Assembly (NCBI GenBank): GCA_002746235.1 | Contig: NVWJ01000009.1 | Span: forward strand, 123,781 to 130,509 | Direction of reading: 5' to 3' | DNA from: Planctomycetota bacterium | Lineage (GTDB): Bacteria; Planctomycetota; UBA1135 | Length of the DNA: 6,729 nt | Shown: piece after piece, positions 1-5,774 of the stretch | Layout: every line of letters begins with the position of its first letter | How positions within the stretch are numbered: the first letter of the stretch is position 1 | Notes under the pieces: generated by a model | Databases searched by the model: none | What the model saw: the letters and a program-made list of their open reading frames with translations, nothing else | Told to the model about the DNA's origin: nothing | Position numbers and translations under genes: made by a program

Positions 1-2
1 TC

Positions 3-80
3 CAAGTTGAGGCAAAAAACCAAACTGAGAAGAAGGCCGAGGACGATGCGAATCACACATCTAGTCTACGCGTGATTTGA
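3..80 (+). CDS. Possible C-terminal end of a rightward gene (partial, unidentified)
   Basis: From base 3 one frame stays open to a TGA at 78-80. The tail it would encode is very hydrophilic and charged (it includes TEKKAEDDANHTSSLRVI), which resembles a disordered C-terminus of a real protein. It would converge on the heptosyltransferase gene, whose stop lies at 103-105. The evidence is thin: only about 25 codons are visible, another plus frame is also open to 73-75, and the minus strand has an ATG at 60-58 open to the edge. No family can be named. Confidence 0.3.
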   Translation, partial: QVEAKNQTEKKAEDDANHTSSLRVI

Positions 81-110
81 GAATCCGTGTTCTGAGGTCG
101 GGTCAAATCA
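73..110. repeat. Inverted repeat spanning two convergent stop codons; weak candidate bidirectional terminator
   Basis: tgatttga at 73-80 pairs perfectly with tcaaatca at 103-110, and a short inner CCG/CGG pairing (85-87 with 99-101) is possible. The arms contain the TGA of the putative rightward gene (78-80) and the TGA of the leftward heptosyltransferase gene (103-105). The stem is AT-rich and the loop is 22 bases, so an arrangement of this size could also occur by chance. No long T-run follows it on the plus strand. Confidence 0.3.
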
Positions 111-1092
111 TCTGCGAACTTCTAACCACCGCATGCACCACCGTCTCCGGAGTAATCCGCGTCATACACGGGTGATTACTCAGCGGGCAAATCTTGTGGT
201 GGCAGTTAAGGCAGTCCAATTCATCGCGGCGCAGAATGGTGGTTTTCTCTAGCGCATGCGCCGACCATTGCGGATGAGTTGGGCCATAAAGCACCACTTG
301 CGGGGTGCCTAAAGCTGCAGCCATGTGGCGCGCGCCGTTGTCCATGGCGAGGATGACGCTAGCTTTGTGAATGAGAGCTTTGGCTTCATCCAAGCCGTGA
401 TCACCTGGCGCGGTGAGGCTTGCAGAAACTGGAAGACGCTCGGCTAATTCCTCCAACTCGGCGCGCTCGTTGGGGGAGCCCAATAAGATGGGGTGGAAAC
501 CGTGGACCTCCGAAAGTTGGGTGAGCGCTTGCACCAACATGGTTTGCGGATATTTCTTAGAAGGTCCGAAGGCCGCGCCGGGAGCGACTGCTAGATAGTG
601 CTTCGATTCGGGAAGAGGGGTACGCGTTTCGATAGGCGCGACTAATTCAGCTGCTCCAATCTCGCGCGGCAAACCAAGCGCCGGTAGAAAGTCGGCATAC
701 AACTCGGTCATAGGTGCAGCACCTGGAATCGGCGGCAGGGCTTTGCTTAGAAGAACGCGTCGGCCTTGGTGACGTCGTCCAATGCGAAGTGGAATTCTGG
801 CACGCGAGGCAGCGATTGCCGAAGACCAGGAATTGGGAAGGATTAAAGCCAGATCTGCACCGGCTTCGGTCAGAGCTAAATGATCGGGCACCTCACCATC
901 GAGCGCAATAAAACGGTCGACGCTATCCAACCCCTCGAGCAATTTCGCGTACGGCGCCTTGCCCGCCGCAACAATCCGGGTTTTCGGCCACGCCGTTTTC
1001 AGCGCGCGCAATAACGGGGTAGCCATAACCACATCGCCGAGCGGATTCGGCAGGCGCACGAGGGCGACGGAAGGGGAGCTATCGGGTGACAC
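103..1092 (-). CDS. Glycosyltransferase family 9 protein, ADP-heptose:LPS heptosyltransferase II-like
   Basis: This 329-residue protein has the normal length for GT9 heptosyltransferases, which transfer heptose from ADP-heptose to the LPS inner core at the cytoplasmic face of the inner membrane. Visible motifs are the N-terminal RLPNPLGDVVMATPLLRAL (13-31), PNSWSSAI (86-93), the mid-protein PGAAFGPSKKYP (171-182), and the C-domain donor region DNGARHMAAALGTP (251-264) followed by VLYGPTHPQW. Near the C-terminus lies a cysteine cluster (C294, C297, C302, C309) with CMTRITPE, seen in a subset of the family. The start is GTG at 1092: an in-frame TAG lies at 1101-1099, and the next GTG (codon 12) would remove the first beta strand. 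The SD sequence is weak. The gene diverges from the oxidoreductase gene with 21 bases between starts, so its promoter must lie at least partly inside that gene. The acceptor could be a non-LPS glycan. Confidence 0.88.
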   Translation of the reverse strand: MSPDSSPSVALVRLPNPLGDVVMATPLLRALKTAWPKTRIVAAGKAPYAKLLEGLDSVDRFIALDGEVPDHLALTEAGADLALILPNSWSSAIAASRARIPLRIGRRHQGRRVLLSKALPPIPGAAPMTELYADFLPALGLPREIGAAELVAPIETRTPLPESKHYLAVAPGAAFGPSKKYPQTMLVQALTQLSEVHGFHPILLGSPNERAELEELAERLPVSASLTAPGDHGLDEAKALIHKASVILAMDNGARHMAAALGTPQVVLYGPTHPQWSAHALEKTTILRRDELDCLNCHHKICPLSNHPCMTRITPETVVHAVVRSSQMI

Positions 1093-1113
1093 GCTCGGCT
1101 AGGATACGCAAGC

Positions 1114-2127
1114 ATGACCGCGCCCGAATCCCAGTTTGCGCAACATCCGGAATCCGATAGCGAGCCTTTCGCTTCGGAGTTGACGGTTGCAGTGATTGGA
1201 GCGCGGCGGGTGCGGCAAGGAACCGGTCCGTTTTTGGCTTTGCAGGCTGCGCGCGCTGGTGCAAAGGTCACCGGAGTCTTGGGCACGCGGCCGACTTCAG
1301 CGCGAAAAGCTGTGGAGTGGTTGCAGGAGCGCGGATTGCGCACCGCAGCCTATGTCGACCATGAACACATGTTGGCGGAGTTGCGCCCCGATGTAGTCAT
1401 TGTGGCCTCTCCTTTGGGAACCCATCGCGCGTGGCTCGGCGCTTCTTTAGACGTCGGCGCGCATGTGTATTGTGAAAAACCCATGATTACTGCACCTGCG
1501 GGAGTCGCTTTGGATTTGCTCGAACAATTTGCCGCGGCAAATTTGGTGTTCGCGGAAAACTGTCAATGGCCGCAAGTTTTGCCGGCCTTTCATGCGTTGC
1601 ATCCGCAAGTGGATTTGGAGCAGGTGAAATCGTTTCGCATGTTGATGGCACCCCCTATGCGCGGCCTCACTCGTTGGCATGAAGTTTTGTCGCACCCGCT
1701 GAGTTTGATTCAACAAGCGCTGCCCGGTCCCGCCGACATTGACGATGTCGTCTACCAAGAATCCGGCCCCGATGCTGTCGATACTCGTTTGCGTTTCACT
1801 TACCGCACTATGGATCGTGAACTTGCTTGCGAAATCATGCTGGAAGATATGGATGCCTACCCGCGCCCTGCCGAGTTCGCTTTCGACGACGCCCTCTGCC
1901 GCCGCGTCGTCGACGCTTCCGATTACTCCATCACCTTTGTCGATGGTTCCGACAACTGCACTCCAGTTGTGATTCCCGATCCGATGGAATCCAACCTCCG
2001 CGCCTTCCTCCGACGTGTTCTGCACGCCGAAGAAATCCATTCTGCACCTTTGGATGAATCCTTGGTGCGACGTCAATTCCTTCTAGAACATTTACTCGAA
2101 CTCTATAGGGAGTCGGTGCATGGTTAA
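1114..2127 (+). CDS. Gfo/Idh/MocA-family NAD(P)-dependent oxidoreductase
   Basis: This 337-residue protein fits a family that oxidises or reduces sugars, inositols or nucleotide sugars with NAD(P). The Rossmann fold starts at about residue 24 with TVAVIGARRVRQGTGPFLA, a glycine-rich loop that departs from plain GxGxxG. VVIVASPLGTHRAW (94-107) follows, then the family hallmark CEKPM (120-124), whose lysine K122 is the usual catalytic and cofactor-contacting residue. HEVLSHPLSLIQ (189-200) sits where many relatives place the active-site histidine. The rest is the alpha/beta substrate domain. The first 22 residues are hydrophilic and precede the fold. ATG at 1114 is preceded by AGGA at 1101-1104 with a 9-base spacer. 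The stop overlaps the radical SAM start by 8 bases, so the two are probably translationally coupled. The substrate is unknown; the surrounding genes suggest a sugar or envelope precursor. Confidence 0.85.
   Translation: MTAPESQFAQHPESDSEPFASELTVAVIGARRVRQGTGPFLALQAARAGAKVTGVLGTRPTSARKAVEWLQERGLRTAAYVDHEHMLAELRPDVVIVASPLGTHRAWLGASLDVGAHVYCEKPMITAPAGVALDLLEQFAAANLVFAENCQWPQVLPAFHALHPQVDLEQVKSFRMLMAPPMRGLTRWHEVLSHPLSLIQQALPGPADIDDVVYQESGPDAVDTRLRFTYRTMDRELACEIMLEDMDAYPRPAEFAFDDALCRRVVDASDYSITFVDGSDNCTPVVIPDPMESNLRAFLRRVLHAEEIHSAPLDESLVRRQFLLEHLLELYRESVHG
2107..2112 (+). promoter_or_regulatory. Ribosome binding site of the radical SAM gene, inside the preceding gene
   Basis: AGGGAG lies 7 bases before the ATG at 2120 and inside the last codons of the oxidoreductase gene. 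It supports the ATG at 2120 over the next in-frame ATG at 2144, and it supports coupled translation of the two overlapping genes. Confidence 0.6.
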
Positions 2128-3349
2128 AAACGAACTTTCTTCCATGCACGACTTCACTGGCAAGTTGCTGCAACCTTCCACGCGTCCGGTGGTCTTGGAA
2201 TACCTGACTTGGCGACGTGCGGTGCGCGCTGCAGCTGCTGCCGGCGAAGCTCCGCCCGCGCTGCCTGAGATTGGCCCGATTTCCATCAACTTAGATTTGA
2301 CCACCGCGTGTAACTACGCATGTGATCATTGCATTGATTGGGAAGCGCTGAATATCTCGGTCAAGCATGAGGAAGAGGAGTTGCGTGCTTCGATTGTGGA
2401 GTTGAAGCGCCGCGGTTTGCAGTCGGTGATTCTTTTGGGTGGCGGTGAACCCACCCTTTACCCAGGCTTTGGTGATTTCGTGCGCTTCTTGAAAGGCATG
2501 GACCTGCAAGTCGCCGTAGTGACCAATGGATCGCGCAATGAGGCCATTACTGAAGTTGCCGATTGTTTTACCAAAGGAGATTGGGTGCGTTTGTCTTTGG
2601 ATTCCGCCGAAGACGACACTTTCCAAGCGATGCATCATCCGAAGGGGCGCGGCATTCATCTCGATGAAATATGCACCCGTGCCGGCGAGATCAAAAAGAA
2701 AAACGCAGATGTTTCCCTCGGTTATAGCTTCGTGATTACTTGGAATGGATCGGAACGTGAAGCCGGTGCATCGGTGGTGGAGAACTTAGGTGAGATGGCG
2801 GCGGCGGCCAAACGTGCCAAAGATGCAGGCTTTGATTACATTTCCTTTAAGCCGTTTTTGACTCGTGCGGAAGATGGCGCCGAGGTCATGGATCCGAGTC
2901 AAGCCAAACGCGATCATGAACAGTTAGTTGCCGATATTCGCGCTGGTGTAGACGCCGCTATGCAGTGGGACGATGACACCTTCCGCGTGGTCGAGAGCAT
3001 TAACCTGCGCGTTTTCCTTGATGGCAGTTGGGAAAACTACCGACGTCAACCCGGCGTTTGCCATATGCAGGCTCTGCGTCAGGTGTTGAGTCCGCTTGGG
3101 GTTTACAACTGTCCGGCGCACCGTGGTGTGCACAAAGCGCGCATCGGAGAAAAGGGTAGTTGGGCAAATGCCGGCGCCATGCAAGGCACCGCCGATATCC
3201 TCAATCGCTTCGATGCCTCCGTCGAATGCGCTGAAGTGACTTGCCTCTACAATTCGGTGAATCATTTCTTGGAAGGCATCGTGTCGGCAGAAGGTTCGCT
3301 CGATGCCCTGCTGCCAGAGACCAAGCAAAAGCTCGACACCTTCCTGTAA
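2120..3349 (+). CDS. Radical SAM enzyme with SPASM/twitch-like C-terminal cysteines
   Basis: This 409-residue protein carries the radical SAM signature C64-x3-C68-x2-C71 (in TTACNYACDHC), which binds the [4Fe-4S] cluster that cleaves S-adenosylmethionine to a 5'-deoxyadenosyl radical. GGGEPTLYPGF (107-117) is the SAM-binding GGE-type motif. VTNGS (134-138), VRLSLDS (156-162) and YISFKPFLTR (240-249) are successive barrel strands. After the barrel, C314, C331, C370 and C375 are spaced in the manner of an auxiliary-cluster (SPASM or twitch) region, with PLGVYNCPAHRG around C331. The first 50 residues precede the barrel. Relatives with such tails mature peptides or oxidise or epimerise sugars. 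No precursor-peptide gene is visible nearby, so a small-molecule or sugar/lipid substrate is the better guess, by inference only. It overlaps the oxidoreductase gene and is followed after 15 bases by the methyltransferase gene. Confidence 0.88.
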   Translation: MVKNELSSMHDFTGKLLQPSTRPVVLEYLTWRRAVRAAAAAGEAPPALPEIGPISINLDLTTACNYACDHCIDWEALNISVKHEEEELRASIVELKRRGLQSVILLGGGEPTLYPGFGDFVRFLKGMDLQVAVVTNGSRNEAITEVADCFTKGDWVRLSLDSAEDDTFQAMHHPKGRGIHLDEICTRAGEIKKKNADVSLGYSFVITWNGSEREAGASVVENLGEMAAAAKRAKDAGFDYISFKPFLTRAEDGAEVMDPSQAKRDHEQLVADIRAGVDAAMQWDDDTFRVVESINLRVFLDGSWENYRRQPGVCHMQALRQVLSPLGVYNCPAHRGVHKARIGEKGSWANAGAMQGTADILNRFDASVECAEVTCLYNSVNHFLEGIVSAEGSLDALLPETKQKLDTFL

Positions 3350-3364
3350 ACAGGCCGCTGATCC

Positions 3365-4021
3365 ATGGGTTCCCGTCCGCAAGAATTGCGTCAGGAGTAT
3401 GAGTCGGAAGACCGTGCTGCGCATTACCGCAATAACCGATGGACCCGTTCTCCCCGTGCGCGCCGTACCGATGCTAAGGAGCAATCGATCGTCGAATCGT
3501 TTTTACACGAATCGATAAACGCGCAAATGCACAACGGAGAAGATCTCACCCGCATTCTAGATCTACCCTGCGGCACCGGACGCTTCCGCAACATGCTCGA
3601 ACGCAACTGCAAACAAGTGTGGAGTGGCGATGCATCGCGCGAAATGCTCATGCAAACTCCGCCTACCACTGGATTGCAAATGTCAGCGCACGCAATTCCA
3701 TTGGCGGATGATGCGGTAGACCTCATCCTCTGTTCACGATTACTCCATCACTTCGAGCATGCGGAACAACGCATGACAGTCCTGCAAGAACTCGCACGAG
3801 TCAGCCAGCGATGGATCGTACTCAGCTACTTCGATTCCGCTAACTTCCAGGCATGGCGCAACCGCATCCGTGGGGAATTTCGCGGACGCTTTCCGATGAC
3901 GCAGAAAACCTTTGCCAATGAAATCCACGCTGCCGGATTGAAGGAGCATAAACGCGTGTACATCGCACGTGGGGTGAGTGAGCAGGTTTGGGTGTTGCTG
4001 GAAAAGGGCACGGTGCATTAA
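3365..4021 (+). CDS. Class I SAM-dependent methyltransferase (Methyltransf_11-like)
   Basis: This 218-residue protein shows the Rossmann-like methyltransferase fold. Motif I is ILDLPCGTGRF (64-74), which holds the SAM-binding glycines. SGDASREML (87-95) carries the acidic residue expected to contact the SAM ribose. ADDAVDLILCSRLLHHFE (114-131) covers the motif IV/post-motif region with the usual HHF. IVLSYFD (151-157) is a later core strand. The N-terminal 45 residues are rich in Arg and Glu (YRNNRWTRSPRARRTDAKE) and probably form the lid or substrate-recognition part. It probably methylates a small molecule, but the target atom and substrate cannot be read. The ATG at 3365 has only a weak SD (AGG at 3352-3354). 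The gene is third in the cluster, 15 bases after the radical SAM gene and 7 bases before the kinase-fold gene. Confidence 0.85.
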   Translation: MGSRPQELRQEYESEDRAAHYRNNRWTRSPRARRTDAKEQSIVESFLHESINAQMHNGEDLTRILDLPCGTGRFRNMLERNCKQVWSGDASREMLMQTPPTTGLQMSAHAIPLADDAVDLILCSRLLHHFEHAEQRMTVLQELARVSQRWIVLSYFDSANFQAWRNRIRGEFRGRFPMTQKTFANEIHAAGLKEHKRVYIARGVSEQVWVLLEKGTVH

Positions 4022-4028
4022 AAGTAGT

Positions 4029-4772
4029 ATGGAGAACAACCGCACCATCTTTGCGCAAAGCCGCACCGTCCTGGTGGAAAAGTTGCGTTTAGAGGACGGT
4101 CAAGAAGTGGTGCGTAAAACCTATTCCTTCCCGACGACCAAGGACCGGCTTCGCGGTTCTTTCCGCGGCACGCTTCTAGGCCGCAATAAAGCGCATCGGG
4201 AATACGCCGGACTCAAATACTTAGAGCGCGCAAATATTCCTGTGGTGCAGGCACTAGAGTGGACCTGCAAACGCAATCGTCTCGGTTTTGTCACGGAATG
4301 TTGCCTCACTACGCGCGTATTCTCTGGGAATGACCTCGCGCATAGCCTGAAACACGAAGAGCATCCTGTCGCCGAGCAATGGGCAAACATCGGCGCAAGC
4401 GTACGCAAAATGCATGATGCCGGAATCTGGCATCGCGGATTAAGTGCGCGGAACTTAATGATTGGCGGAGGCAGCACGGAGCGAGCCAGTTCGGCGCAAG
4501 CTAAAGTCAACATCGCATGGCTCGACACCACCAAGAGTAAAACGTACCCACCCGGCGGCATGGCGGATGAAAAGCGCGCCTTCGACTTACTGCGTTTTTG
4601 GACTCCGCTCATGCATCACACGACGCCCGAGGAGAAACGAAACTTCGCGGACGCCTATGGGGAAGACATCGACCTCAAAAAGTGGTGGAGTCACATTGCG
4701 AATTGGAAACGGGCTTCCTTCCGCCGCGAGTTGCAGCGAGAAGAAGCCCGTTTCGAAGAACGCGGAAGCTAA
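4029..4772 (+). CDS. LPS-kinase-fold (WaaP/KdkA-like) protein lacking the HRD catalytic aspartate; possible pseudokinase
   Basis: This 247-residue protein has the small protein-kinase-like fold of Kdo/WaaP-type LPS kinases, which phosphorylate core sugars on the cytoplasmic side of the inner membrane. Candidate landmarks are K30 in VVRKTY (the ATP-binding lysine), E58 in HREYAGLKYL (helix C), the hinge FVTECCLTTR (87-96), the catalytic loop KMHDAGIWHRGLSARNLM (127-144) and LDTTKSK (165-171) with D166 as the metal-binding aspartate. N142 is also kept. In the catalytic loop G137 (codon GGA) replaces the aspartate expected after HR. A Gly-to-Asp change would need two base changes, so a single read error does not explain it. 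The start is ATG at 4029; an upstream TTG-initiated extension from 3978 would lie inside the methyltransferase gene and encode an unrelated cysteine- and arginine-rich stretch. No good SD precedes 4029, so translation may be coupled to the methyltransferase gene. It could still be active by an unusual mechanism. Confidence 0.75.
   Translation: MENNRTIFAQSRTVLVEKLRLEDGQEVVRKTYSFPTTKDRLRGSFRGTLLGRNKAHREYAGLKYLERANIPVVQALEWTCKRNRLGFVTECCLTTRVFSGNDLAHSLKHEEHPVAEQWANIGASVRKMHDAGIWHRGLSARNLMIGGGSTERASSAQAKVNIAWLDTTKSKTYPPGGMADEKRAFDLLRFWTPLMHHTTPEEKRNFADAYGEDIDLKKWWSHIANWKRASFRRELQREEARFEERGS
4706..4754. repeat. Perfect 12-bp inverted repeat near the convergent gene ends; candidate etfBA transcript-end hairpin
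   Basis: gaaacgggcttc (4706-4717) is the exact reverse complement of gaagcccgtttc (4743-4754), separated by a 25-base loop. It lies inside the last codons of the kinase-fold gene, about 60 bases beyond the etfA stop in the leftward direction. A transcript from either side could form a 12-bp stem here. Neither side is followed by a proper T-run, so a classical rho-independent terminator is not shown. A 3'-end-protecting hairpin or read-through barrier is possible. Confidence 0.5.
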
Positions 4773-4811
4773 ACGGCCGGAGAGGCAGGAACTCCGCGCA
4801 CAGTATTTCGA
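4773..4811. other. Convergent intergenic gap between the kinase-fold gene and etfA
   Basis: These 39 bases separate two genes that end towards each other. They contain only small pairings: CGGAG (4778-4782) with CTCCG (4792-4796), and CAGTA (4801-4805) with TACTG (4813-4817) across the etfA stop codon. No T-tract marks a standard intrinsic terminator on either strand. Confidence 0.4.
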
Positions 4812-5759
4812 TTACTGCTCGATTTTTCTGAGCTCTTCGGTGAGAACCGGAAGAATCTCATTCAGATCGCCAACGATGCCGTAAGAGGCGTGTTGGAAAA
4901 TCGGAGCATTGGCGTCCTTGTTGATGGCAACAATCACTTTGGAACTGTTCATGCCAGCGAGATGCTGAATCGCACCGCTAATGCCCACTGCAATGTACAA
5001 CTCAGGAGCGACGGTCTTGCCAGTTTGACCAACCTGCTCACTATGCGGACGCCATCCGGAGTCGACCACGGCGCGCGAAGCACCTAGAGCCGCACCTGGA
5101 AGTGCATCGGCGAGCGCTTCAAGCAAGGTCCAGTTTTCAGCGGAACCAAGTCCGCGACCACCAGAAACTACGCGGTTGGCTTCGGCGACATCGGGACGTC
5201 CGCCGGTTGCGGCACTCACCGCAGTGACCAGACCTTTGCCAGCTTCACAGCTTACCGATGAAACTTCTGCGCTTGCTTCACGACCTGCAGGCGAGAAAAA
5301 GTTCGGGCGCAGGCTTGCCACCGTGGTGGAGCCAGAAACCTTCACTTGCAACAAAGCTTTGCCAGCATAAACCGGACGCGTGAAAATCATCGTGCTTGCA
5401 TCCATGGCGACACAGTCGGCAGCAAAACCGGTGTCGAGCAGAGCAGCAATCCGTGGAGTGACATCGCGGCCGCGCACGGTGGCGGATAACAACACGACAT
5501 CGCAGCTTTTTTCAGTAGCGAGTTTGGCGGCAGCAGCTGCGGCGCCATCGGCGGAGTGTTGTGCGGCATCGGAAACCAGAACTTCATCGGCACCAGCAGC
5601 ACCGAGGAGGGCGGCATCGATTTCGCACTGCTCAGGAGCGAATGCGATGACCGAAGAACCGCGAGCATCGGCCAAAGTGCGCGCGGCACCTACGGCTTCG
5701 AGGCTAGCAGGACGAAGAGCACCCTCGCGGGTCTCAAGAACGACAAGAATGTTGCTCAT
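4812..5759 (-). CDS. etfA: Electron transfer flavoprotein alpha subunit
   Basis: This 315-residue protein is the usual length for EtfA, the FAD-carrying subunit of the soluble heterodimer that passes electrons from flavin dehydrogenases to an acceptor such as ETF-quinone oxidoreductase. The N-terminal domain (MSNILVVLE onward) includes SATVRGRDVTPRIAALL (92-108) and TRPVYAGKALLQVK (127-140). The C-terminal FAD domain is well conserved: VVSGGRGLGS (197-206), SRAVVDSGW (228-236), QVGQTGKTVAPELY (242-255), GISGAIQHLAGM (259-270) and AINKDANAPIF...YGIVGD (278-298). These are the standard contacts for the FAD isoalloxazine ring and pyrophosphate. ATG at 5759 is preceded by AGGGAG (5774-5769) with a 9-base spacer. 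It follows etfB by 13 bases in the same direction and ends facing the kinase-fold gene. No dehydrogenase or quinone oxidoreductase partner is in the window. Confidence 0.96.
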   Translation of the reverse strand: MSNILVVLETREGALRPASLEAVGAARTLADARGSSVIAFAPEQCEIDAALLGAAGADEVLVSDAAQHSADGAAAAAAKLATEKSCDVVLLSATVRGRDVTPRIAALLDTGFAADCVAMDASTMIFTRPVYAGKALLQVKVSGSTTVASLRPNFFSPAGREASAEVSSVSCEAGKGLVTAVSAATGGRPDVAEANRVVSGGRGLGSAENWTLLEALADALPGAALGASRAVVDSGWRPHSEQVGQTGKTVAPELYIAVGISGAIQHLAGMNSSKVIVAINKDANAPIFQHASYGIVGDLNEILPVLTEELRKIEQ

Positions 5760-5768
5760 ATTAATATT

Positions 5769-5774
5769 CTCCCT
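5769..5774 (-). promoter_or_regulatory. Ribosome binding site of etfA overlapping the etfB stop codon
   Basis: On the minus strand AGGGAG shares its first two bases with the TAG stop of etfB (5775-5773) and lies 9 bases before the etfA ATG. Ribosomes finishing etfB would therefore sit on the etfA initiation site, which fits balanced production of the two subunits of a 1:1 dimer. Confidence 0.6.

Noticed and set aside
1..60. Start of a leftward gene at the ATG on the minus strand (60-58), open to the edge
   Set aside because: No SD, and the competing plus-strand frame encodes a more protein-like tail; too short to decide, so not annotated.
1180..1185. TTGACG hexamer resembling a -35 box inside the oxidoreductase gene
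   Set aside because: No -10-like hexamer at a suitable distance downstream; it is just codons 23-24.
1447..2076. A 209-codon open frame on the minus strand opposite the oxidoreductase gene
   Set aside because: It lies wholly inside a gene with clear family motifs and shows no recognisable fold of its own; it is a shadow frame.
2924..3484. A 186-codon minus-strand frame opposite the radical SAM and methyltransferase genes
   Set aside because: It crosses two well-supported genes and has no motif or ribosome binding site supporting it.
3978..4028. N-terminal extension of the kinase-fold protein from an upstream TTG
   Set aside because: It lies in the end of the methyltransferase gene, encodes an unrelated Cys/Arg-rich stretch, and the ATG at 4029 fits the family start.
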